DNA of 49,059 nt. It comes from Bryobacteraceae bacterium CoA2 C42 (lineage in GTDB: Bacteria; Acidobacteriota; Terriglobia; Bryobacterales; Bryobacteraceae). This document shows, piece after piece, positions 25,785 to 35,119 of this stretch. The number at the start of each line of letters is the position of its first letter. Within the stretch, counting starts at the first letter, position 1. The stretch covers positions 1 through 49,059 of the forward strand of contig JAINDL010000069.1 in assembly GCA_019931245.1 (NCBI GenBank). The letters are read 5' to 3'. Both the position numbers and the translations under genes were made by a program. The notes below the pieces were generated by a model, which was given only the letters and a program-made list of their open reading frames with translations, had not been told where the DNA came from and did not search any database.

Positions 25785-26948
25785 CTACTGCCGCATGCGG
25801 CGGTCGATATCCGCGGCGATGCGGTCGAGAAACTCGGGGTTGCGGACGAGCGTCCGGATGCCGAACTCCTGGTGGTGCGCAAAGAACAGCTCGGCGGCGT
25901 ATAGCGCCACGGCGTAGGCCAGCCGGGCGTTCCCCGGCGATAGACGGGTCCAGGACTGGCTCATGGCTTGCAGCGGCGGCAGCTTGCCGGCCCGCGCCGC
26001 CGCCCGCACCACCTCCCGCATCTCCGGCGGCAGCTTTTCCCCGCTCAGCCGCTGCGCCAGACCCTCGTGCAGCCAAGCCGGCCACCGCCCCGTCCCCGCC
26101 AGACACGCATGCACCAGTTCATGGGCGAAGGTTTTGTGCATCGCCTCCGGTTCGAGTACGGCCACGCGGATGCGTCCGTCAAACTGCCCCCCGCTCCACT
26201 CGGCCGCTCCGGTCGCCCGCCGGTAGGCCTCCCGGCTCTGCGCCGTGGCCGAGAGCCGTTCGGCCGTCTGGCAGCCCAGTTCCAGCGAGATCCGCGCGTA
26301 CTCCTGCTCAAGCACAGCCGATAACCGCCGCGCCGCTTCGGTCGTCACCACCCGGGGATCGTAGTGGAGCGAAAAGCGGGTGGATTCGAGCGTCTGCACC
26401 CCTTGGTCGGCCGCCGCCTCCTGTTCAGCCTTGGCCAACAGGGCCGCCACTCCCACCTCCGGCCGAATCGCCTGCGCATCCTTGAGGTAGCCAACGGCGC
26501 GGGGGATGAGGCCAGCGCGGTAGGCCGCCAGACCCGCCACGGCGAGCAAACCCGGATCGCGCGGCGCCCGGACGAGCAGCGCTTCGAGCGCTTGCAGCGC
26601 CTCGGCCGGCCGCCCCTGCGCCAGCAACTGCGCCGCCGCCGAAACCGGATCCGCACCGGCCGGCCGCGCCACCGGCGGCGGCCCCACCGGCGTATCAAGC
26701 GCCCGCGCCCCGCGCCGCTCTGCCTCCCACGCCTCAATTCCCGCCAGCGCCCCACCGGGCAGGTAGCCCTGATAATCCCCGGCCTGCACCGCGTAACAGC
26801 CATTCAACGCAAACCGGATCGTCACCGGCGTGCCAGCCGCCACCCGGGCCACCACCTCATCGTCTCCCTCGCAGCCGCTCCGCAGCGGCGTCTGGTCCTC
26901 ACGCACCGTCAGCAGCGCGGCGGCCAGGAAGAAGACAGGCAAACCCAT
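25785..26948 (-). CDS. secreted gluzincin-like protein with TPR segment
   Basis: A 387-residue exported protein of unknown specificity. A short signal peptide (MGLPVFFLAAALLTV) is followed by an SH3b-like beta segment (about 15-75) and then tetratricopeptide-like helices (about 105-190; AQLLAQGRPAEALQALEALL). The C-terminal half contains HELVHACLAGTG and, 20 or so residues later, WLHEGLAQRL. That gives HExxH plus a downstream glutamate, the zinc site of gluzincin peptidases in the peptidase_MA-like group. Substrate unknown; it could also be an inactive relative. It is convergent with rsgA, stop to stop. Confidence 0.72.
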   Translation of the reverse strand: MGLPVFFLAAALLTVREDQTPLRSGCEGDDEVVARVAAGTPVTIRFALNGCYAVQAGDYQGYLPGGALAGIEAWEAERRGARALDTPVGPPPVARPAGADPVSAAAQLLAQGRPAEALQALEALLVRAPRDPGLLAVAGLAAYRAGLIPRAVGYLKDAQAIRPEVGVAALLAKAEQEAAADQGVQTLESTRFSLHYDPRVVTTEAARRLSAVLEQEYARISLELGCQTAERLSATAQSREAYRRATGAAEWSGGQFDGRIRVAVLEPEAMHKTFAHELVHACLAGTGRWPAWLHEGLAQRLSGEKLPPEMREVVRAAARAGKLPPLQAMSQSWTRLSPGNARLAYAVALYAAELFFAHHQEFGIRTLVRNPEFLDRIAADIDRRMRQ

Positions 26949-27040
26949 ACCAGAATCGTAAACGGCGGCTGCGCGGCCAACCCTCCGGGAAAAGCCCTAG
27001 AGTGAAATGGTTTGTTCGCTGTGATAGTCTGTCGCTGGGC

Positions 27041-28027
27041 ATGAGCCAGCCGACCGAATCATCCGAATCGTTTGCCGACCGCGCTGCGCTGCGCGAGTTA
27101 ATGCAGGAGGTCAGCAGCCTGCCATCGGCCTTGGCCTGCGCCGAAGGCGCCGGTGCTCTGCTCCAATCTCATCGCCAGGACGCCACCCCGCCGCTGCTGG
27201 CCCTCTGCTGGCAGGCCGGCCGCACCGCCCGCCAGGCCTATCCGCAAAGCGAACCCATCGCCGCCGCCTGGGCCCGCACACTCTGCCTGCTGACGACCGC
27301 CTACGGCTCAAGCGATCTGCTGCCCGAGACCTTTCGCTGCCAGGAGGAGCGCGAGGCCGTCGCCGCGCAGTTCCCCGATTCCGAAGGCGTCCAGTATTGG
27401 AACGCGCAATCGAACTTCGAAATGGTTACCGTTCTGGCTCAGCGCGGCTACGTCAAGTCGATTCCCATCTATCTCGACAATCTGCGCACCCTCAGCCGCG
27501 CCTGGCGAAGCCGTGCGCCCTTCCCCGCCCTCTACGCGATGGCGCTGGCCAACGCCGCCGCCGCCTACGCCCAACTGCAGGAGGCCCCCACCGCCCGCGA
27601 ACAGGTCGACGACCTCCGCGAACTCGCCCAGCAGCACCCCGGCAGCGCTGAAGTCCAACAGGCCTACGCCCGCGGTCTGCAGCAGCTGGCCTGGTACTGC
27701 GGCGAACTGGTAACGCCCCGGGTGCTGCACGGCTGGGCGATGGAGCTGGCCGAACTGCTCGAATCCTCCTCCATCCGCCGCGAGTGCGGCTCCCGCGCTG
27801 TGGCCGAACTCGGCGTCTACGCGGCCTACTTCGCCCGCCGCGACGAACTCACCCTGGCCGCCGATGCCCTGCGGCAGGCCTGCCGGTGGTTTGAAGCAGT
27901 GACGCTCGACCCGGAGGTTCTCCCCATGATCGTTGAGACCTTCCGCGGCGCCGCCAAAACTCTGCGCTCCACTGACCCGGCCCTGGCAGCGCTGGCCGAA
28001 ACGCGGACCGAACGCCTGCTGGTTTAG
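27041..28027 (+). CDS. helical-repeat protein, unknown function
   Basis: A 328-residue protein I do not recognise. It is almost entirely alpha-helical and Ala/Leu-rich, with repeated helical pairs (YAMALANAAAAYAQLQEA, SAEVQQAYARGLQQLAWYCG) suggesting a TPR-like solenoid for protein contacts. No signal peptide or catalytic motif is seen. The ATG at 27041 is preferred; a GTG at 27002 in the same frame would add 13 unlikely residues. It stands alone and its stop overlaps the convergent cytochrome stop by 3 bases. Confidence 0.7.
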   Translation: MSQPTESSESFADRAALRELMQEVSSLPSALACAEGAGALLQSHRQDATPPLLALCWQAGRTARQAYPQSEPIAAAWARTLCLLTTAYGSSDLLPETFRCQEEREAVAAQFPDSEGVQYWNAQSNFEMVTVLAQRGYVKSIPIYLDNLRTLSRAWRSRAPFPALYAMALANAAAAYAQLQEAPTAREQVDDLRELAQQHPGSAEVQQAYARGLQQLAWYCGELVTPRVLHGWAMELAELLESSSIRRECGSRAVAELGVYAAYFARRDELTLAADALRQACRWFEAVTLDPEVLPMIVETFRGAAKTLRSTDPALAALAETRTERLLV

Positions 28028-28974
28028 CTCCGGGGGTGGACCGTGATCTTGTTCTCCACCGCCCGCTGCTTGCGCAAATAGCGGTAGATAGCTCCCAACT
28101 CCCCGGACGAGTATTGGGAAAACTGTAGCCACGGCATCACCGTGAAGTTCTGCTGCGTTGCCGCGGGCAAGGACGCCCCGGCCGTTTCCCGGTGTTCCTG
28201 GAACCGCTGAATGAAAGCGGCCTCCGTCAACCTTCCAATCCCCGTCTCCACATCCGGCGTGAGATTGGCCGACACCACCGAGAGTTGGCCAAACCGGAAT
28301 ACCTCACCGCCGGCGAACTCCTTGCCGGCCACCGGCGCCCCGCGCTCCTTCGGCGTATGGCAGTCCGCGCAGCCCCCCATCCGGACCAGGTACTCGCCCA
28401 ATTCGGCCGGCTCCGGCACCACGCCTTCCACCGGCGCCGGCGCGCTCTTCATGAGCAGCGAGACCGGAAAGTCGACCGCCGTGGGCGGATGGCGGTCCGG
28501 GGCGGCCGGCAAAGTGTTCATGTAGGCCACCAGCGCCTCGGCGTCGCGGTCGCTCATGTGCCGGTAGCTTTCATAGGGCATCATCGGAAACAGCGCCCGC
28601 CCGTCCCGGCCAATACCCTCCCGGATCGCCCGCAGCTTTTCGCCGTCCGTCCACGCGCCAATGCCCGCCTCCGGATGGGAGGTGATGTTCGGCGCGGTCA
28701 CCCGGCCCGGTAGGCCCATCTCGGCGGGGAATGTGAAGCCGGCGCCCGTGCGCACCACCGGCGCCAGATGTTTGCCCCAGTTTCGTTCGCCATGACAGCC
28801 ATCGCAATCCGCCACCACTTCGTACAGGTACTTCCCCCGGGCCAACGCCTCGGGCGTGGCCGCCACCCGGATCTCCCGCGGCGGCGCCATCTTCGGCGGG
28901 CGCATCACCAGATAGCCCGCCACCACAGCGAGCCCGGCCAGGGCCCAAATCGAAAGCTTGATCCATCTCCTCAT
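28024..28974 (-). CDS. membrane-anchored di-heme cytochrome c
   Basis: A 316-residue electron-transfer protein. The ATG at 28974 has a GAGG ribosome-binding site and starts a signal anchor (KLSIWALAGLAVVAGYLVM). Two heme-attachment sites follow, CDGCH (near residue 57) and CADCH (near 205), each in a cytochrome c domain with methionine candidates such as MMPYESYRHMSD and VMPWLQFSQ. The layout resembles the cytochrome subunits of membrane sugar or alcohol dehydrogenases, but no dehydrogenase is adjacent. It lies 19 nt after the DnaE2-type polymerase gene on the same strand, an odd pairing that may be only positional. Confidence 0.9.
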   Translation of the reverse strand: MRRWIKLSIWALAGLAVVAGYLVMRPPKMAPPREIRVAATPEALARGKYLYEVVADCDGCHGERNWGKHLAPVVRTGAGFTFPAEMGLPGRVTAPNITSHPEAGIGAWTDGEKLRAIREGIGRDGRALFPMMPYESYRHMSDRDAEALVAYMNTLPAAPDRHPPTAVDFPVSLLMKSAPAPVEGVVPEPAELGEYLVRMGGCADCHTPKERGAPVAGKEFAGGEVFRFGQLSVVSANLTPDVETGIGRLTEAAFIQRFQEHRETAGASLPAATQQNFTVMPWLQFSQYSSGELGAIYRYLRKQRAVENKITVHPRS

Positions 28975-28993
28975 CCGCAACCTCGCTAACCGC

Positions 28994-31987
28994 TCAACAG
29001 AAATCGTGGGATGCCACGCGCGGCGCCTGCGCGCGTTCGCTAATAGCATATACCGCTTCGCCCTTGATGGAAACCACCCCGGACTGATTCTGCAGCCGCC
29101 CCGCCACCCGTAGATACCCCTCCCGCAGAATCACCCCCCGGAACTCGGCGTACACCGGCGGCGGCAGAATCACATTGGCAATGCCCGTCTCATCCTCCAG
29201 GCTCAGAAACACAAACCCTTTGGCCGTGCTCGGCTGCTGCCGGCAGATCACGAGGCCGGCCACCTCCACCCGCCGCCCATGGCCGAGCCCGCTCAACTCC
29301 CCCGCCCGCCAGACGCCCGCCGCCGTCAGCCCCTCCCGGAAGTAGCGCATCGGATGCGCGCCGATCGTCAAACCGCTCGTCCGGAAATCGGCCCGCAGCC
29401 GGTCGATCGCCTCCATCGGCGGCAGCGGCGCCGGACCCTCCGCGCTGCTGCCGGCAAACAACGCGCCCGCCGGACGCACCGCCAGGCTCGCCTGCCACAG
29501 CGCCTCCCGACGGTGCCGCTGCCGCGCAGCACCCACGCGGTTCAGCGCGCCAATCTCGGCCAGCCGGTTCAACTCCTCGGTCGAGACCTGCGGCACCCGG
29601 CGCTTCAGATCGTCGATGCTGCGAAACGGCCTCGCCGCCACAATCGCCTCGGCCGTCGTCCGCCGCAGCCCTTTCACGTAGTTCATGCCCAGGCGCAGAT
29701 GCAGCTGGTCGTCCAGCGTGCAGAGCCAGTCGGAGGCTTCGACATCGACCGGCTCAAAGCGCAGGCCGTGCCGCTGCGCGTCTTTGACGAGCGTCAGCGG
29801 GTTATAAAATCCCATCGGCTGATTGTTCAACAAAGCCGCCGTAAACGCGGCCAGATAATGGACTTTCAGGTACGCGCTCGCGTAGGTCAACAGCGCGAAA
29901 CTCGCCGCGTGGCTCTCCGGAAAACCGTACAGCGCAAACGCCGTAATCGACTGCACAATCGTGTCCTGCACCGCGCCCACAATGCCGTTGGCGGCCATGC
30001 CCGCCCGCAGCCGGGTCTCCACCTCGGCCATCCGCTGCGCCGACCGCTTGAAGCCCAGCGCCCGCCGCAGCTCCTCGGCCTCGCCGCCGGAGAAGTCCGC
30101 CACCAGCATCGCCATCCGCAGCAGCTGCTCCTGAAACAGCGGCACCCCTAAGGTTCTTCTTAAAACACTCTCCAGTTTCGGATGCAAACAATCGGCTTTT
30201 TCGAGCCCCTGCCGCCGCCGCAGGTACGGATGCAGCATGTTGCCCACAATCGGCCCCGGCCGGATAATCGCCACCTGCACCACCAGGTCGTAAAACCGCT
30301 CCGGCCGCAGCCGCGGCAGGCACGACATCTGCGCCCGGCTCTCCACCTGAAACATGCCCACCGTATCGGCCCGCTGCAGCGTCGCGTAGACCAGCGGATC
30401 ATCTGCCGGTAAATGAGCCAGATCCACGTCTTCGTGATAGTGACGCTTGATCAGGACAATCGTATCGCGCAGCGCCGCCATCATCCCCAGGCCCAGCAGA
30501 TCGACTTTGATGATGCCCATGTCGGCGCAGTCTTCCTTGTCCCACTGCACGATCACCCGCCCCGGCATGGTCGCCGGCTGCAGCGGAACGATGCGGTCGA
30601 GCTGCCCCTGGCAGATCACCATGCCGCCCGAGTGCTGCCCCAGGTGCCGCGGCAGATCCTGAATCGCCTCCGTGAAGCGGACCAGCTGCGGCGCCAGCGG
30701 ATGGGTGGCGTCGCCGAGGGCCTCCTCGTTCATCCCGAGCGCCTTGCCCACATCCCGCCGGGCGCTGCGGCCGCGGTAGGTGATGACATTGGCCGTCATG
30801 GCGGCGCCGAGCTGCCCATAGCGCGCGTAGACGTACTGAATCGCCCGCTCGCGGTCTTCGCCGCTCGGCAGGTCGAGATCGATATCCGGCCACTCCCCTC
30901 GCTCCTCAGAGAGAAATCGCTCAAACAGCAGCTCCATGCCCACCGGGTCGACGGCCGTAATCCCGAGCGAGTAGCAGACCGCCGAGTTGGCCGCCGACCC
31001 CCGGCCCTGCACCAGAATCCCGTTCCGCCGGCAGAATTCAACAATGTCCCAGACAATGAGAAAATAGCCCGCCAGCCCCAGCTGGGCAATCAGCTGCAGC
31101 TCCCGTTCGATCTGCCGCCGCGGCTTGTCGCCGTAAGGCCGGTAACGCCGCCGCGCCCCCTCGTCGGTCCGCTTGGCCAGAAAACTGTCCATCGTATCGC
31201 CCTCCGGCACGGGGTAGAGCGGGAACTGGTAGCCGAGGTCTTCGAGCGTAAACTCCAGCCGGTCCGCCAACTCGCGCGTGCGCGCCACCGCGTCCGGGAC
31301 ATCGGCGAACAGCGCCCGCCGTTCGGCGCTGCTCTTGAGATACCGCTCGGCGTTCTGCGCGAGTAGCCGACCGGCCGCCTGAATGGTAGTGTGGCGGCGG
31401 ATGCAGGTGAGCACATCGAGCAGCGGCCGGTCTTCGGCTACGGCGTGGCTCACCCCGCCGGTGACGACAGCGGGCAGGCCCAGCTCCAGCAGCGCACGGT
31501 TGCGGACCTCGGTCGGACGCAGATAATGCCTTTCTAAATCAACGTATACATTTGCTTTACTGAAGATCTGGATGAAGCGGTCCGCCGCCGCCCGGTCGTA
31601 GCCCTGCGCCGCCAGCGGATCGCCGGCCAGCAGCACCAATCCTTCGGCGTACTCGGCAAGATCGGCCGCCGTCGCCCCGGCCCTGCGATCTAACTTGATC
31701 TTTGTCAATAACTTACATAGATTCTGATAGCCTTTTCTTGAAGCGCACAGCAGCGGATAGCGAAACGTCCCCTCCGCCGCCGTCACCTCCGCCCCCAGCA
31801 GCGCCCGCACCCCTTGCTTCCGCCCCGCTTTGTGAAACCGCACCGCCCCGGACAACCCATCCCGGTCGAGCAGCGCCACGGCCGGAATCTCAAGCTCCGC
31901 CGCCCGCGCCATCAGCGTCTCCGGCAGGCTGGCTCCTTCCAGAAAGCTGAATGCCGAACGTACCCGCAACTCTGGCAGTCCCTTCAT
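28994..31987 (-). CDS. dnaE2: DnaE2/ImuC-type DNA polymerase III alpha subunit
   Basis: A 997-residue C-family polymerase. Its length is below the roughly 1150 of replicative DnaE1 and fits the error-prone DnaE2/ImuC class used for damage tolerance. An N-terminal PHP domain begins SAFSFLEGASLPETLMARAA. The polymerase palm has GRGSAANSAVCYSLGIT and the metal-binding EWPDIDLDLPSGEDRE (about 372-387). AFALYGFPESHAASFALLTY and a helix-hairpin-helix follow, then a C-terminal OB fold (VAGLVICRQQPSTAKGFVFL). The beta-clamp and tau-binding tail of DnaE1 is absent. ImuA and ImuB are not adjacent. It is divergent from oligopeptidase B across a 44-bp spacer in which I see no perfect LexA box. Confidence 0.92.
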   Translation of the reverse strand: MKGLPELRVRSAFSFLEGASLPETLMARAAELEIPAVALLDRDGLSGAVRFHKAGRKQGVRALLGAEVTAAEGTFRYPLLCASRKGYQNLCKLLTKIKLDRRAGATAADLAEYAEGLVLLAGDPLAAQGYDRAAADRFIQIFSKANVYVDLERHYLRPTEVRNRALLELGLPAVVTGGVSHAVAEDRPLLDVLTCIRRHTTIQAAGRLLAQNAERYLKSSAERRALFADVPDAVARTRELADRLEFTLEDLGYQFPLYPVPEGDTMDSFLAKRTDEGARRRYRPYGDKPRRQIERELQLIAQLGLAGYFLIVWDIVEFCRRNGILVQGRGSAANSAVCYSLGITAVDPVGMELLFERFLSEERGEWPDIDLDLPSGEDRERAIQYVYARYGQLGAAMTANVITYRGRSARRDVGKALGMNEEALGDATHPLAPQLVRFTEAIQDLPRHLGQHSGGMVICQGQLDRIVPLQPATMPGRVIVQWDKEDCADMGIIKVDLLGLGMMAALRDTIVLIKRHYHEDVDLAHLPADDPLVYATLQRADTVGMFQVESRAQMSCLPRLRPERFYDLVVQVAIIRPGPIVGNMLHPYLRRRQGLEKADCLHPKLESVLRRTLGVPLFQEQLLRMAMLVADFSGGEAEELRRALGFKRSAQRMAEVETRLRAGMAANGIVGAVQDTIVQSITAFALYGFPESHAASFALLTYASAYLKVHYLAAFTAALLNNQPMGFYNPLTLVKDAQRHGLRFEPVDVEASDWLCTLDDQLHLRLGMNYVKGLRRTTAEAIVAARPFRSIDDLKRRVPQVSTEELNRLAEIGALNRVGAARQRHRREALWQASLAVRPAGALFAGSSAEGPAPLPPMEAIDRLRADFRTSGLTIGAHPMRYFREGLTAAGVWRAGELSGLGHGRRVEVAGLVICRQQPSTAKGFVFLSLEDETGIANVILPPPVYAEFRGVILREGYLRVAGRLQNQSGVVSIKGEAVYAISERAQAPRVASHDFC

Positions 31988-32031
31988 GTTTGCCTTTTGT
32001 TCGCTATTGCTCTAGCCTATCATGAAGAGGC

Positions 32032-34023
32032 ATGCCCCCTGCCCCTGTAATTCATGAAAAGCACGGCGACCGCCGCGTCGACCCCTACTTCTGGTTCCGT
32101 GAGAAGACCAACCCGGACGTCATCGCCCACCTCGAAGCCGAGAACGCCCGTACGGAAGCGGCCCTCGCGCCCACTAAGGAATTGCAGGAGCAGCTCTACA
32201 CCGAAATCCTCGGCCGCATCCAGGAGACCGACACCTCCGTCCCCGTAAGGCGCGGGGATTGGGAGTACTACACCCGCACCGTCCAAGGCCTCTCCTATCC
32301 CATCTACTGCCGCAAGCAGACCGATGAGGTCGTCCTGCTCGACGCCAACCTCCTGGCCGAAGGCAAAGACTACTTCCGCCTCGGCGTCTTCGAGCCGAGC
32401 GTCGACCAGCACCTGCTCGCCTACTCCACCGACTACGCCGGCGACGAAAAGTACACCCTCGTCTTCCTCGACCTCCGCACCAATCAGCTCCTGCCGGACT
32501 CGATCGCCAACACCCACGCCGACCTCGTCTGGGCCAACGACAACCGGACCGTCTTCTACACCAAGCTCGACGAAGTCACCCTGCGCCCCTACCAGATCTG
32601 GCGCCACACGCTCGGCGAGACCACCGACACGCTCGTCTACGAGGAGCCCGATGAACGCTTCCTCGTCGGCCTCGACAAGACCCGCGACCACGAGTATCTC
32701 CTGCTCTCGATCCACTCCTCGACCAGCTCCGAGGTCCACTACCTGCCGGCCAACGAGCCGCTCGGCGCCTTCACGGTCATCGCCCCGCGCCGGCCCAAGG
32801 TCGAGTACTCAGCCGGCCACCAGCACGGCTACTTCCTCATCCACACCAATCTCGACGCCACCAACTTCCGCCTCATGCGCGCCCCCGTCGCCGCCCCGGC
32901 CGCCTGGGAGGAGTTCGTGCCGCACCGGCCCGAGATCTATCTCGAAGGCTTCGCCGAGTTCGCCGGCCATCTGGTGCTCTACGAACGCACCAACGGTCTG
33001 CGGCAGATCAACATCGACCAAACCCACCTGATCGCCGTGCCGGAGCCGGTCTACCACCTCACCTCCCTCTCGAACCCCACCTTTGACACCCACGTCTTCC
33101 GCTACGGCTACACGTCGCTCACAACGCCCTTCACCGTCTACGACTACGACATGCGGACGCGCGAGCGCACCCTGCGCAAGCAGGAACCGGTGCTCGGCGG
33201 CTACGACCCCGCACTCTACACCACCGAGCGGCTCTGGGCCACGGCGCCGGACGGCACCGCCGTCCCCATCGCCCTCGTCTATAAGACCGCGCTCTTCCGC
33301 AAGGACGGCCAGTCGCCGGTGCTGCTCTACGGCTACGGCTCCTACGGCCTCAACATGGAAGCCACCTTCCACAGCGACCGCCTCAGCCTGCTCGACCGCG
33401 GCTTTGCCTACGCCATCGCCAATATCCGCGGCGGCTCGGAGATGGGCCGCCCCTGGTACGACCACGGCAAGTTCCTTGAAAAGAAGAACACCTTCACCGA
33501 CTTCATCGCCGCCGCCGAGCACCTGATCGCCCACGGCTACACCAACCCGCGGAAGCTCGCCATTGAAGGGCGCAGCGCCGGCGGCATGCTCATCGGCGCC
33601 GTGCTCAACCTGCGGCCCGACCTGTTCGGCGCGGCCATGGCCGGGGTGCCGTTTGTCGACGTCCTGACGACGATGCTCGATGAGACCCTGCCGCTCACCG
33701 TCGGCGAGTACGAGGAGTGGGGCGACCCCAACGACGAGACCTACTACCACTACATGAAGTCCTACTCGCCCTATGACAACGTCACCGCCCGGGCCTATCC
33801 GCACCTGCTCGTCACCAGCGGCCTGAACGACCCGCGCGTGCAGTATTGGGAGCCCACCAAGTGGGTCGCCCGGCTGAACGAGCTCCGTACCAACGACAAC
33901 CTGCTGCTGCTCAAAACCAACATGGGCGCCGGGCACTTCGGCAAGTCGGGCCGCTACGACGCCCTGCGCGAGACGGCGCTCTACTACGCCTTCTTCCTCT
34001 ATGCGCTAGGCTGTTCGCGCTAA
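32032..34023 (+). CDS. ptrB: oligopeptidase B-like S9 serine peptidase
   Basis: A 663-residue peptidase of family S9A that would cut short peptides after basic residues. It starts with the family N-terminus (VDPYFWFREKTNPDVIAHLE), has a seven-bladed propeller (about 70-390), and a catalytic alpha/beta-hydrolase domain with YGYGSYGLNMEATF, NIRGGSEMGRPWYDHGK and the nucleophile in EGRSAGGMLIGAVLN (about 516-530). The acid is probably in GLNDPRVQYWEPTKW and the histidine in GAGHFGKSGRYD. There is no signal peptide, so it acts in the cytoplasm. Its last five codons and stop lie inside a 19-bp unit present three times. Confidence 0.92.
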   Translation: MPPAPVIHEKHGDRRVDPYFWFREKTNPDVIAHLEAENARTEAALAPTKELQEQLYTEILGRIQETDTSVPVRRGDWEYYTRTVQGLSYPIYCRKQTDEVVLLDANLLAEGKDYFRLGVFEPSVDQHLLAYSTDYAGDEKYTLVFLDLRTNQLLPDSIANTHADLVWANDNRTVFYTKLDEVTLRPYQIWRHTLGETTDTLVYEEPDERFLVGLDKTRDHEYLLLSIHSSTSSEVHYLPANEPLGAFTVIAPRRPKVEYSAGHQHGYFLIHTNLDATNFRLMRAPVAAPAAWEEFVPHRPEIYLEGFAEFAGHLVLYERTNGLRQINIDQTHLIAVPEPVYHLTSLSNPTFDTHVFRYGYTSLTTPFTVYDYDMRTRERTLRKQEPVLGGYDPALYTTERLWATAPDGTAVPIALVYKTALFRKDGQSPVLLYGYGSYGLNMEATFHSDRLSLLDRGFAYAIANIRGGSEMGRPWYDHGKFLEKKNTFTDFIAAAEHLIAHGYTNPRKLAIEGRSAGGMLIGAVLNLRPDLFGAAMAGVPFVDVLTTMLDETLPLTVGEYEEWGDPNDETYYHYMKSYSPYDNVTARAYPHLLVTSGLNDPRVQYWEPTKWVARLNELRTNDNLLLLKTNMGAGHFGKSGRYDALRETALYYAFFLYALGCSR

Positions 34024-34062
34024 GCTAGGCTGTTCGCGCTAAGCTAGGCTGTTCGCGCTAAG
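34006..34062. repeat. 19-bp tandem triplication spanning the ptrB stop codon
   Basis: Three perfect copies of CTAGGCTGTTCGCGCTAAG at 34006-34024, 34025-34043 and 34044-34062. The first copy encodes the last residues LGCSR and the TAA of oligopeptidase B. The third contains the stop codon of the convergent permease gene (complement of 34058-34060). The array therefore fills the whole space between the two genes. Confidence 0.95.
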
Positions 34063-35119
34063 GAAGACGGGCGCGAATTAGCTCGCGGCGGAGTTCGAGA
34101 CGGCGCCCGGCGGCAGCCATCAGCTGCCGGGCGATCACCCCGGCCAACCCCAAAATTGCGAAACGAAGCCACCACGCCCCGCTCGCCGCCGCAAAACCCG
34201 GCGCCAGGCAAAGGGCAAACGCGGCCAGCCCGTAGAAAACCGACCCGCCATCGCTAAACCGGTACGCCCGCATGGGATACGGCGTATGGACGCTCGTCCA
34301 CGCGCCCCATCCCGCCAGCAGCAGCAGCAGGGTCAACGACTCTAGGACCACCGAGGCGCCCATGGCCCAGCCCAAACGCCAGAACACAACCAGACTGACG
34401 AGCCCCAGCGGCGCCGCCAGCAACACCAGCAGCGACGCGGTTTTACTGCGCACAATATCGGCGCCCGTCATGGGCAGCAGCAGATAGCGGTCGAACCCCG
34501 TGCCCTGGTCGGTTCCGAAAGCGTTCAAGGCCAGGTTCGAATTGCTGATCGCCAGCACCACGGGCACAATCCACGCCGCCTCCACCGCCATGTTCGGCTC
34601 GCGCACGGCGTAGGCCACGAACATCAGGGCGATGCCTCCGGCGATCATCGTGTCGAACAGGCGCACCGCCGCCCGGACGTCCTTCCGCAGCAGCGCCGGC
34701 CAGCGCGACGGCCCCGCCGAAAGCCGCTTGCCGGGCTTCACCACCGGCCATTCCACCATCGCCAACCCCGCCAGCAGCGGCGCCCACGGCGACACCCGCG
34801 CCGAGACGTAGAACAGCACCCAGCTCAGCGGGTTCACCACCACTTCCGTCAGCCGCACCAGCATCCGGCCCCCGCGCGTCAACGGGAACTGCCCCGGCGC
34901 GCCCTCCGGCCCCCAACTCATCGCCAGCCAAGCGACGGCCAATCCGGCCACCACCCCCCGCATCGGCAACTGCGGCAGATACGCCACCACCCGTTCGGCG
35001 AGCAGCGCCGCGGCCAGCAGCAGCAGCACCTCGCCGGTGATTTCGGCGTTGCTTCGCCCCGTCAGCGTCCGCCAGCGAATCTTGACGAGGCCGCCCAGCA
35101 GCGGGCCTAACCGAGCCAC
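34058..35119 (-). CDS. ABC-2-type transporter permease
   Basis: A 353-residue inner-membrane protein with about eight to nine hydrophobic segments (EVLLLLAAALLAERVVAYL, WIVPVVLAISNSNLALNAFG, SLLVLLAAPLGLVSLVVFW). ISNSNLALNAFGTDQGTGFD and LLLPMTGADIVRSKTASLL are typical of ABC export permeases of the ABC-2 group. It overlaps the upstream ATPase gene by 13 nt and ends an operon with a DNA alkylation-repair protein and a DUF7009-like protein. The exported compound is unknown. Confidence 0.83.
   Translation of the reverse strand: MARLGPLLGGLVKIRWRTLTGRSNAEITGEVLLLLAAALLAERVVAYLPQLPMRGVVAGLAVAWLAMSWGPEGAPGQFPLTRGGRMLVRLTEVVVNPLSWVLFYVSARVSPWAPLLAGLAMVEWPVVKPGKRLSAGPSRWPALLRKDVRAAVRLFDTMIAGGIALMFVAYAVREPNMAVEAAWIVPVVLAISNSNLALNAFGTDQGTGFDRYLLLPMTGADIVRSKTASLLVLLAAPLGLVSLVVFWRLGWAMGASVVLESLTLLLLLAGWGAWTSVHTPYPMRAYRFSDGGSVFYGLAAFALCLAPGFAAASGAWWLRFAILGLAGVIARQLMAAAGRRLELRRELIRARLP

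Noticed and set aside
31988-32031. Possible LexA/SOS box upstream of the DnaE2-type gene
   Set aside because: Only a GAAC half-site is seen; the second half does not fit GAAC-N4-GTTC or GTTC-N7-GTTC, and the clade's motif is unknown to me.
32809-33936. 375-codon open frame opposite ptrB
   Set aside because: Val/Gly/His-rich shadow of the oligopeptidase gene.
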